Below, one piece after another: positions 6,818-12,657 of a stretch of DNA of 18,680 bases. The position numbers and the translations under genes were made by a program. A model generated the notes under the pieces. It was not told where the DNA came from, searched no databases, and saw only the letters and a list, made by a program, of their open reading frames with translations. Positions within the stretch are counted from its first letter, which is position 1. Each line of letters starts with the position of its first letter. This DNA is from Ruminococcus sp. UBA4383 (lineage in GTDB: Bacteria; Bacillota; Clostridia; Oscillospirales; Ruminococcaceae): NCBI GenBank assembly GCA_002389995.1, contig DGRR01000093.1, positions 1 through 18,680 of the forward strand, written 5' to 3'.

Positions 6818-7894
6818 ATGAGAAAACATTATATTGACAATATCCGCTGGATAACTATTGTTTTTGTCGTGATATACCATGTTGTGTATATTTTCAACGG
6901 TGTACAACCCTATGGAGTTGTCGGAGCTTTCAGGGAAAATCAGTGGCAGGACGCAGTACAATATATATTATATCCGTGGTTCATGGTGCTTCTGTTTATA
7001 GTTTCGGGAATGAGTTCGAGATATTACCTTGAAAAGCATACCGACAGGGAATTTTTAAAGTCAAGGACAGATAAACTCCTTATACCGTCAACTGTCGGAC
7101 TTTTAGCATTTCAATGGATTCAGGGATATTATAATATGCAGATATCCCATGCCTTTGATGATATCCCCGATACAGTCCCGAAACCGATAATGTTCCTCAT
7201 AATGTGTCTCAGCGGAACAGGAGTTTTATGGTTCATACAGCTTTTATGGGTATACTGTTTAATATTATACTTCATCAGAAAAGCCGAAAAAGACAAATTA
7301 TATAACAAATGCGGAAATATCCCCGTAATTGCCGTAATATCAATGGTTATTCCCTTATGGCTTTCCGCACAGATATTGAATACTCCCGTAATAACAGTGT
7401 ACAGATGCGGAATTTACGGCTTTGCGTTTTTCATGGGATACTTCATATTTTCCCATGATGAAATAATTGAAAAGCTCGTAAAATTCAGATATATATTCGG
7501 AATATGCGCTCTGATTCTGGCAGTTGCGGAGGTTATTTTATATTTCGGGAAAAATTATACTGAAAAACCTGTTCTTAACAGTCCACTTTCAATAGCCTAC
7601 GCATGGACTGCAATTCTTTTCATACTTACTTTCGGGAAAAAATCACTTGATTTCAGAAACAAATTCACGGATTTCATGTCATCGCAAAGCTGGGGAATTT
7701 ATATATTCCATTATTTATTCCTCTCAATGCCTGCATATTACATGACAAATACCGATATACAGCCGTTTTTACAGTATATTATATGTACGGTCTGTGCGTT
7801 TGCAGGCAGTATAATAACCTATAATATAATCTCACGCATACCCGTTTTAAGATTTCTGATACTTGGCAGGAGGAAAAAGAATGTTCAGCGATAA
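6818..7894 (+). CDS. Acyltransferase family 3 integral membrane protein
   Basis: 358 residues starting MRKHYIDNIRWI. The ATG at 6818 has AGG seven to nine bases upstream; the GTG nine bases earlier is an unlikely start. About ten hydrophobic segments span the protein. The first carries R10 and H21, the R-X10-H spacing typical of acyltransferase-3 (OafA/WecH-like) proteins, followed by FNG. Members O-acetylate surface sugars or other envelope molecules, using acyl-CoA on the cytoplasmic side; the substrate here cannot be told. It is divergent from the MBOAT operon, so two envelope acylation functions share one intergenic region. Its last 14 bases overlap the next gene, indicating co-expression with the XRE-AbrB regulator. 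Confidence 0.85.
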   Translation: MRKHYIDNIRWITIVFVVIYHVVYIFNGVQPYGVVGAFRENQWQDAVQYILYPWFMVLLFIVSGMSSRYYLEKHTDREFLKSRTDKLLIPSTVGLLAFQWIQGYYNMQISHAFDDIPDTVPKPIMFLIMCLSGTGVLWFIQLLWVYCLILYFIRKAEKDKLYNKCGNIPVIAVISMVIPLWLSAQILNTPVITVYRCGIYGFAFFMGYFIFSHDEIIEKLVKFRYIFGICALILAVAEVILYFGKNYTEKPVLNSPLSIAYAWTAILFILTFGKKSLDFRNKFTDFMSSQSWGIYIFHYLFLSMPAYYMTNTDIQPFLQYIICTVCAFAGSIITYNIISRIPVLRFLILGRRKKNVQR

Positions 7895-8300
7895 TTTAGT
7901 AACTTTGAGAAAAGCAAAAAATATGACTCAGGAAGAACTTGCGGAAAAATTAAACGTCACCCGTCAGACACTCTCCAAATGGGAAACAGGCGACTCACTC
8001 CCTGATATCGAAAAAAGCCGTATGATTGCGGATATTTTCGATGTTTCACTTGATGAACTTGTAACACATGAAAATATTAACGGAAAACTTCTCGTTCCGC
8101 CTGTCGGAAAACATTTTTTCGGAACAGTAAAAGTCGGCGAAAAAGGTCAGATAGTCATTCCTGCAAAGGCAAGAAAAATATTTAACATCAATGTCGGGGA
8201 TTCACTTATAATTCTCGGTGATGATACTCAGGGAATAGCTATCGTAAAGGAACAGGACTTCATGATTATGCTTGACGAAATGCAGAAATATATGAAATAA
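7881..8300 (+). CDS. XRE helix-turn-helix regulator with C-terminal AbrB/SpoVT-like domain
   Basis: 139 residues. The start at 7881 is fixed by AGGAGG six bases upstream; the earlier in-frame ATG at 7863 lies inside the previous gene. Residues about 5-58 are a Cro/C1-type HTH (NLVTLRKAKNMTQEELAEKL then VTRQTLSKWETG). Residues about 73-118 have the swapped-hairpin AbrB signature VGEKGQIVIPAKARKIFNI. This two-domain architecture is common in Clostridia. Both domains bind DNA in their families, and AbrB folds also dimerise. It overlaps the acyltransferase gene by 14 bp and may control that gene, itself or the divergent MBOAT operon (inference). Confidence 0.9.
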   Translation: MFSDNLVTLRKAKNMTQEELAEKLNVTRQTLSKWETGDSLPDIEKSRMIADIFDVSLDELVTHENINGKLLVPPVGKHFFGTVKVGEKGQIVIPAKARKIFNINVGDSLIILGDDTQGIAIVKEQDFMIMLDEMQKYMK

Positions 8301-8303
8301 TAT

Positions 8304-8334
8304 AAAAAGCGGATATTTTTTATATCCGTTTTTA
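8304..8334 (+). terminator. Intrinsic terminator after the XRE-AbrB gene
   Basis: CGGATAT (8310-8316) and ATATCCG (8322-8328) form a 7-bp stem, preceded by A residues and followed by TTTTT. Confidence 0.85.
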
Positions 8335-8371
8335 TGCATTATACCTATTTTAAGAAATTTTCTCCATACTA

Positions 8372-8400
8372 TTGACAAACGCTTCCAAATATGATATATT
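8372..8400 (+). promoter_or_regulatory. Sigma-A promoter of the metal ATPase gene
   Basis: TTGACA (8372-8377), a 17-bp spacer and TATATT (8395-8400) with extended TGA. Predicted transcription start about 8407. Confidence 0.85.
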
Positions 8401-8403
8401 AAA

Positions 8404-8425
8404 CATATGAACAATCATTCATATG
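8404..8425 (+). promoter_or_regulatory. ArsR/SmtB-like operator palindrome over the ATPase transcription start
   Basis: CATATGAA and TTCATATG are exact inverted 8-mers with a 6-nt spacer, CAATCA. The core ATATGAACA-N-TTCATAT resembles the 12-2-12 operators of ArsR/SmtB metal sensors (CzrA, ZiaR type). It sits directly downstream of the -10, where a repressor would block initiation. No ArsR gene is in the window, so the regulator must act in trans. Confidence 0.65.
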
Positions 8426-8439
8426 AAAGAGATGATACT

Positions 8440-10548
8440 ATGGATAATACTTTTGAATTTACTGTCAATAATCTTGACTGCGCCCACTGCGGTGCAAAAA
8501 TTGAAGCTTTAATCTCCGATATGCAGACTGTTGAATCTGCTGTGCTTAATTTCCCGTTAAAGAAATTAACCGTTACAGGCGATATTGATGAAGATACAAT
8601 CATGCTCATGAATGAACTCGCAAAGGCTATTGAGCCTGATGTCGAAATCGTCCGCATGGAGAGAAAAGCCGAAACCCATGAACACACTCACGAACATGAA
8701 CATGGTGAATCACTCAGAACGGAATTAATCCTCCTTGCTGTCGGAATAGTTATATTCATATCCGCAATACTTACAGGAAAATTCGGACTTCCGCTTTTCA
8801 TATCCTTAGCCTGCTATATCATATCATACTTCATACTCGGAAAAGATGTGCTTGTTTCCTGTTTCAAGAATATAAAGTCAAAAAATTTCTTTGATGAAAA
8901 CACACTGATGACTGTCGCAACAATAGGAGCATTTGCACTTGGTGAATATTCCGAAGCCGTAGGAGTTATGCTTTTTTTCAAGATAGGCGAACTCTTTGAG
9001 GATTATGCAGTCGCAAAAAGCCGAAAAGCCATAACAGATGTTTCCGCACTCAAAGTTACTGAGGCTGATGTATTAATCAATGGAGAATTTAAGCGTGTAT
9101 CATCTGATACCATTAAAAAAGGTGATATTCTCCGCATTAAAGCAGGTGAAAGAATCGCCGCTGACGGAATCGTTGAAAACGGTGAATCAAAAATAGATAC
9201 CTCCGCTGTAAACGGTGAGCCTGTACCCGTTATAATCCGAAAAGGTGATTCCGTTATGTCGGGCTGTATAAATTTATCCGAAGTTTTCACTATGAAAGCA
9301 ACTGCCGCCGCTGATGAATCAATGTTATCAAAAATTGCAAGGGCTGTCGAAAATGCCTCCGCTGAAAAGCCTGAAATTGACAAATTTATCACAAGATTCT
9401 CAAAAATATATACCCCTGTCGTGCTTGCAATTGCATTTCTTACAGCTTTAATCGGAACTCTTGTAACGCATGATTTTCAGAAATGGATATATTCCGCACT
9501 GACATTTCTTGTAATAAGCTGTCCGTGTGCATTGGTACTGAGTGTACCGCTGGCATATTTTTCAGGCATAGGCGCAGCATCAAAACTCGGAATTTTATTC
9601 AAGGGTGGAAATGCCATAGAAGCCCTCGCAAAAGTAAAAGCTTTTATATTTGACAAGACAGGTACTCTCACCAACGGCACATTTTCCGTAACTGAAATAA
9701 AATCTTTCGGCACTATGTCCGAAAATGAACTCCTTGAAATATGCGGAAGCTGTGAGCAGTCCTCCACTCACCCCGTAGCGGAAAGCATTGTTTCATACTG
9801 TAAGGATATCAAACTGAATAATCCCGAAAAACTCACCGAAATCGCAGGTCACGGAATTTCTGCCGTTCTTGGCGGTAAAAATATTCTCTGCGGTAATGAG
9901 AGACTTATGAAAGAAAATAATTTAACTTTTCCGCAGGCTGACAATATCGCAGGTACTCCCGTATATATAGCAGTTGACGGAAAAGTCGAGGGGATTATAA
10001 TTGTATCTGATACGGTTAAAAATTCTTCCTCGGATACTGTTAAACAGCTTAAAAATATGGGGCTTTATACGTCAATGCTCACGGGAGATAAGCCCTCCAA
10101 TGCCGAAATTATCGGAAATCAGCTCGGTATTGACTATGTAAAAGGCGGACTTCTCCCAGATGAAAAACTTAAAGAAATTAATAATATCCGCAAAAATAAA
10201 GGCGCAGTAATGTTTACAGGTGACGGAATAAATGATGCTCCCGTCCTTGCAGGCGCAGATGTAGGCGGTGCAATGCATACAGGCGCAGACCTCGCACTTG
10301 AAGCGGCTGATGCAGTTTTTATGAACAGTGAGCCTGAATCGGTTGTAAAGGCTAAAAAAATCGCAGATACAACTCTACGCATATCCTATGAAAATATAAT
10401 ATTTGCGCTTGCGGTGAAATTAATTGTATTAATTCTCGGAATGTCGGGACACCCTGATATGTGGCTTGCGGTATTTGCGGATTCAGGAACGGCTATGCTT
10501 CTGATACTCAATTCGATAAGAGTTTTAAATATTAAAAAATATAAATAG
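8440..10548 (+). CDS. cadA: P1B-type heavy-metal ATPase (Zn/Cd/Pb exporter)
   Basis: 702 residues starting MDNTFEFTVNNLD. The in-frame ATG at 8407 coincides with the predicted transcription start and lies in the operator, so 8440, with AAAGAG upstream, is preferred. An N-terminal heavy-metal domain has CAHC (C14, C17), followed by a His-rich stretch with five alternate histidines (80-88). Catalytic motifs are SCPCALV (C361, C363), DKTGTLTNG (D405), the SSTHPVAES dipeptide (H444, P445), MLTGD and TGDGINDAP (from T593). Late membrane segments keep K660 and D681 (AVKLIV, ADSGTAML), the pair marking the Zn2+/Cd2+/Pb2+ group (P1B-2). It should pump these divalent metals out of the cell using ATP. 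Which metal is physiological cannot be read. It stands alone with its own promoter and operator. Confidence 0.93.
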   Translation: MDNTFEFTVNNLDCAHCGAKIEALISDMQTVESAVLNFPLKKLTVTGDIDEDTIMLMNELAKAIEPDVEIVRMERKAETHEHTHEHEHGESLRTELILLAVGIVIFISAILTGKFGLPLFISLACYIISYFILGKDVLVSCFKNIKSKNFFDENTLMTVATIGAFALGEYSEAVGVMLFFKIGELFEDYAVAKSRKAITDVSALKVTEADVLINGEFKRVSSDTIKKGDILRIKAGERIAADGIVENGESKIDTSAVNGEPVPVIIRKGDSVMSGCINLSEVFTMKATAAADESMLSKIARAVENASAEKPEIDKFITRFSKIYTPVVLAIAFLTALIGTLVTHDFQKWIYSALTFLVISCPCALVLSVPLAYFSGIGAASKLGILFKGGNAIEALAKVKAFIFDKTGTLTNGTFSVTEIKSFGTMSENELLEICGSCEQSSTHPVAESIVSYCKDIKLNNPEKLTEIAGHGISAVLGGKNILCGNERLMKENNLTFPQADNIAGTPVYIAVDGKVEGIIIVSDTVKNSSSDTVKQLKNMGLYTSMLTGDKPSNAEIIGNQLGIDYVKGGLLPDEKLKEINNIRKNKGAVMFTGDGINDAPVLAGADVGGAMHTGADLALEAADAVFMNSEPESVVKAKKIADTTLRISYENIIFALAVKLIVLILGMSGHPDMWLAVFADSGTAMLLILNSIRVLNIKKYK

Positions 10549-10578
10549 AGATATCCCCCGTTCATGCGGGGGATATCT
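10549..10578 (+). terminator. Strong hairpin directly after the ATPase stop codon
   Basis: A perfect 12-bp stem, AGATATCCCCCG with CGGGGGATATCT, and loop TTCATG start one base after the TAG. In the plus direction it is not followed by a T tract, so it may act as a 3' stabilising hairpin or work together with the next one. Confidence 0.6.
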
Positions 10579-10582
10579 GCGG

Positions 10583-10615
10583 AAAAAAGCCTCAGGCTGA
10601 CAACTCTGAGGCTTT
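10583..10615 (-). terminator. Intrinsic terminator of the large RNA (probably bidirectional)
   Basis: A 10-bp stem AAAGCCTCAG / CTGAGGCTTT (10586-10615) with a 10-nt loop. In the minus direction the stem runs into T6, a strong terminator for the transcript coming from 11349. In the plus direction it is followed by a weaker T-rich run and may end the ATPase transcript. Confidence 0.85.
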
Positions 10616-10660
10616 ATCTTTTATTAAATTGTATAAGCGACTTTCATCACTTAGCTAAAT

Positions 10661-11212
10661 TTCCTGTTGGACTCACCCTTTCGGTTCAGTATTTAAACAT
10701 ATACCTGAAATCTTTCATAAAATCACATTCTTTCAAAAATTCACAGGAATCTAATTTCATGAGATAATAAATCTTAACGGTTTCTCATCGGACTCACCTT
10801 TTATTTCAAAAATTCCGCATGACAAATTCACATAAGCGGCGCACGAAAAATCCGTGAAAACAGTTTACATATAGGAGAGAACGCTGCTATCAGCATCTAT
10901 GGCATAAAACGAACTTCTCATCGGAACCAATCCTTTACATAAGATTCTGATTTATCTAAAGACTCACGTCGAAATTTCAGATAATCCTGTACCTGTTTCA
11001 ACTCACGGTATAGACCGCAGAGTTTAGACATGAAGCCGTTTCCATCAGCAATACGTCAGCCTTGCAATTGAATTATAAACTTTCTGTACTTTCAATCAAC
11101 GGAACAAGTCACAAGAACCTATATTCCCACTTATAAAAATCCAATTACTCAGCAAGCCCGCCGGCTTCACGCTGCTGTTCTTTGTTTTCTTCCATTGGAC
11201 CCACTCACCTTT
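10661..11212 (-). repeat. Four copies of an AAAGG...UCC...GAAR module inside the large RNA
   Basis: On the minus strand the pattern AAAGG, 4-8 nt, UCC, then a purine-rich segment ending in GGAA or GAGAA occurs at 11212-11189, 10936-10914, 10801-10782 and 10681-10661. Three copies contain GGUGAGU after the A's. Each copy adjoins one strand of a predicted helix (11200-11194, 10919-10915, 10788-10783 and 10669-10663). The spacing is irregular, so this is a dispersed structural motif and not a tandem repeat. Confidence 0.65.
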
Positions 11213-11355
11213 CCGCTCTGATTCATTTACATTGTTGCAGTTCATAAAACGGACACCGAAACGTTTTAAAAACGATTACGGAATATGAAAAGCAACAGAC
11301 CAAGTAAATTTAGCTGTTTGGGATAACCTTTCCGTTATTCCCTTTCCTTGATTAT

Positions 11356-11384
11356 ATGATACCACAGACTTTGTAAAAAGTCAA
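11356..11384 (-). promoter_or_regulatory. Sigma-A promoter of the large RNA
   Basis: On the minus strand TTGACT (11379-11384), a 17-bp spacer and TATCAT (11356-11361), overlapped by TATAAT (11351-11356). Predicted start about 11349, just before the first hairpin. The stretch 11385-11494 between this and the divergent DUF1292 promoter shows nothing further. Confidence 0.8.
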
Positions 11385-11494
11385 TAGTATTTTTCAAGTT
11401 TTTTATAATTTTAGGGTAATTTTGTCAGGTTGCACAACAAACTGTTTTTCAGGTGTTCAATATGCACAAATAATAAATTGTTTTAAATTTCCGC

Positions 11495-11523
11495 TTGCAA
11501 TTTTCTCGGAAATAGTGTATAAT
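11495..11523 (+). promoter_or_regulatory. Promoter of the DUF1292 gene
   Basis: TTGCAA (11495-11500), a 17-bp spacer and TATAAT (11518-11523). The leader of about 58 nt contains an AGCCG/CGGCT hairpin (11543-11567). Confidence 0.8.
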
Positions 11524-11587
11524 ATGTTCATAAAGCAGCTTCAGCCGTAAAACAGTTTTCTGCGGCTCCGGCGGATTGGAGAGAATT

Positions 11588-11908
11588 ATGTCAGAAATGA
11601 ACGAATACACCCCCGACCTCTTTGAACTCGTTGACGAGGAGGGCAACAAGAAAAATTTTGAGCTTATTGATGCCGCTGAACTCCACGGAGAACAGTATTT
11701 CGCACTTATCCCCGCTGCGGAAGATGAAGATTTTCTCAACAGCGACAACGACCTCGTTATACTTAAATCAATTTACGAAAACGGTGAGGAAATCCTCGCA
11801 TCTATTGACGATGATGACGAATTTGATGAGGTATCCGCTTTCTTCCTTTCAAGACTTCAGGAAATCCTCGAAAGTTATGACGAATTTGACGAAGAATATG
11901 AAAATTGA
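11588..11908 (+). CDS. DUF1292 family protein
   Basis: 106 residues starting MSEMNEYTPD. The TTG at 11576 is not needed, because GGAGAG lies at proper distance from the ATG at 11588. The sequence DLFELVDEEGNKKNFELIDAAELHGEQYFALIPA is typical of DUF1292 (B. subtilis YrzB relatives): a small, very acidic soluble domain, here with the clusters EDED, DDDDEFDE and EFDEEYE. Relatives often sit near alaS and ruvX, but this one stands alone. No biochemical function is known for the family that I can state. Confidence 0.85.
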   Translation: MSEMNEYTPDLFELVDEEGNKKNFELIDAAELHGEQYFALIPAAEDEDFLNSDNDLVILKSIYENGEEILASIDDDDEFDEVSAFFLSRLQEILESYDEFDEEYEN

Positions 11909-11927
11909 CGAATTTTAATATTTTTTT
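11901..11927 (+). terminator. Possible weak terminator after DUF1292
   Basis: AAAATT-GACG-AATTTT is a 6-bp all-A/T stem overlapping the stop codon, followed four bases later by T7. It is weak by composition. Confidence 0.35.
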
Positions 11928-11947
11928 GAAAATATATAAAAAAAGAC

Positions 11948-11976
11948 TTGATTTTTTCAGATTCATGTGTTATAAT
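11948..11976 (+). promoter_or_regulatory. Promoter of the raiA-like RNA
   Basis: TTGATT (11948-11953), a 17-bp spacer and TATAAT (11971-11976) with extended TGT. Predicted start about 11983. Confidence 0.8.
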
Positions 11977-11982
11977 GTGTAT

Positions 11983-12187
11983 AACAAGTAAATATTTCTG
12001 CCTTGTTCGAGTAATTATAGTTTTTATAATCCAACACATCTTATTAGGGAATTCGGCTCCGTGCGTGGATTGCAGACCTCCCGCTTTTGCGGACGAAGGG
12101 AGCGTGAAAGGCGTGGGCGTTTACCCACCTGCTTCGTGCGGGTTTTATGCACTATATGACGGCAAGGCGGATTTTTTTGCCTTTTTC
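11983..12187 (+). ncRNA. Structured noncoding RNA, probably raiA motif
   Basis: About 200 nt between a strong promoter and a terminator, with no credible reading frame. Its G/C content is higher than the flanks. Closing helix CTGCCTTG (11998-12005) with CAAGGCGG (12163-12170), 8 bp. Inner helices: GTGCGT with ATGCAC (12061-12066 with 12148-12153 approximately), CTCCC/GGGAG (12078-12082 with 12098-12102), and GTGGG-CGTTTA-CCCAC (12113-12128). The run CGTGCGTGGATTGCAGACC and the later GTGAAAGGCGTGGGCG look highly constrained. The size, the layout and the position upstream of recD2 in a clostridial genome fit the raiA motif RNA, which is widespread in Firmicutes and affects sporulation and aggregation in Clostridium. 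The class name comes from memory. 6S RNA is the main alternative but lacks the expected single long stem with a central bubble. Confidence 0.6.
12161..12187 (+). terminator. First terminator of the raiA-like RNA
   Basis: GGCAA (12161-12165) pairs with TTGCC (12177-12181), or AAGGC with GCCTT, followed by T5. It shares bases with the closing helix of the RNA, so the two structures compete. Confidence 0.6.
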
Positions 12188-12218
12188 TCCGTATGTCCAG
12201 AGGACTGCGGAGTTTTTT
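12187..12218 (+). terminator. Second, stronger terminator
   Basis: CTCCG/CGGAG plus inner GTCC-AGA-GGAC form a two-part stem (12187-12212) followed by T6. Confidence 0.85.
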
Positions 12219-12281
12219 GTGACAAATCATACAGCATTTTCATATTATTAATGTATAATCTGTTTTCAGGAGATGCTGTGT

Positions 12282-12614
12282 ATGGAAAATATAATAATCA
12301 TATTCGCTGTGATACTCTTTGCGGCAGCCGTATTTGAAATAACTGAGATTTTCTTCAATACTCCTTACAGTAAATCGATGTCCTATGTATCAGTCCTGCC
12401 TGTTTTCGGAACAGATGTCATGTTCCCCGAAAGGCTCGAAAAACTCGCTGTAAAATCAGGAGGAAGAAGCCGTATAATTATAGTCTACTTCTCCCCCGAC
12501 AGCTTCCAGAAACAACTTTGCGAACAGTTCTGCATAAACAATCCCGATACTGTAATAACCGATTCAGAAAATCTTGAAAAAATATTGTCCGAAATGTTTG
12601 CAATTGACAAATAA
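12282..12614 (+). CDS. Small membrane-anchored protein of unknown function
   Basis: 110 residues, not recognised. The ATG at 12282 is placed 8 bases after AGGAGA; the ATG at 12273 is too close to that site. A single N-terminal hydrophobic segment (MENIIIIFAVILFAAAVFEI) is followed by a soluble part of mixed alpha/beta character. That part includes the strand-like stretch SRIIIVYFSP and a C-terminal segment with two cysteines (C80, C84 approximately) and a TDSENLEKIL helix. A -10-like TATAAT lies at 12254-12259 without a clear -35. The gene ends 43 bp before recD2, and its final codons overlap the recD2 promoter. Confidence 0.6.
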   Translation: MENIIIIFAVILFAAAVFEITEIFFNTPYSKSMSYVSVLPVFGTDVMFPERLEKLAVKSGGRSRIIIVYFSPDSFQKQLCEQFCINNPDTVITDSENLEKILSEMFAIDK

Positions 12615-12626
12615 GTGTAGTATAAT
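12598..12626 (+). promoter_or_regulatory. Promoter of recD2
   Basis: TTGCAA (12598-12603), a 17-bp spacer and TATAAT (12621-12626), partly inside the end of the preceding gene. Confidence 0.75.
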
Positions 12627-12657
12627 AATAAGGTATTATAAAAGGAGGAATTTTTTT

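Larger units (their letters stand above)
10583..11349 (-). ncRNA. Large structured noncoding RNA, about 765 nt, class unknown
   Basis: A promoter (11356-11384) and an intrinsic terminator (10583-10615) bracket about 700 bases with no convincing protein gene. Complementary segments read on the minus strand: hairpin 11342-11320; long-range closing helix 11315-11306 with 10662-10653 (AGCUAAAUUU/AAAUUUAGCU, 10 bp); 11289-11284 with 11246-11241; 11297-11292 with 11238-11233, or alternatively 11299-11293 with 10669-10663; 11200-11194 with 11145-11139; 11098-11091 with 11072-11065; 11024-11020 with 11004-11000 enclosing CGGU-CUAU-ACCG; GAC-GUGA-GUC (10970-10961) inside 10986-10977/10950-10943; 10919-10915 with 10881-10877; 10856-10851 with 10847-10842; 10839-10836 with 10818-10815; 10788-10783 with 10764-10759; 10747-10739 with 10711-10704; and a GAAA-loop hairpin 10653-10634. 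A four-copy internal module is listed separately. OLE, GOLLD and ROOL are known RNAs of similar size; I cannot match it to any of them by eye. Confidence 0.75.

Noticed and set aside
8407..8439. Longer start (MNNHSYERDDT) for the metal ATPase
   Set aside because: This ATG lies at the predicted transcription start and inside the operator palindrome with no upstream ribosome binding site; the ATG at 8440 has one.
10634..10656. Group II intron domain V-like hairpin (AGC, then GUGAU-GAAA-GUCGC)
   Set aside because: The upper stem resembles domain V, but the lower AGC has no proper partner, no bulge of the right form exists, and there is no intron start consensus or reverse transcriptase. The element also has its own promoter and terminator.
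11983..12187. SRP RNA, tmRNA or RNase P RNA
   Set aside because: The SRP loop sequences (GGUCAGG and GGAAGCAGCC), a tRNA-like end and the RNase P GAGGAAAGUCC core are absent. 6S remains a weaker alternative to raiA.
12024..12230. Minus-strand 68-codon frame and plus-strand 129-codon frame over the raiA-like RNA
   Set aside because: Both cross the promoter, structured RNA and terminators, have no ribosome binding site, and have unlikely residue composition.
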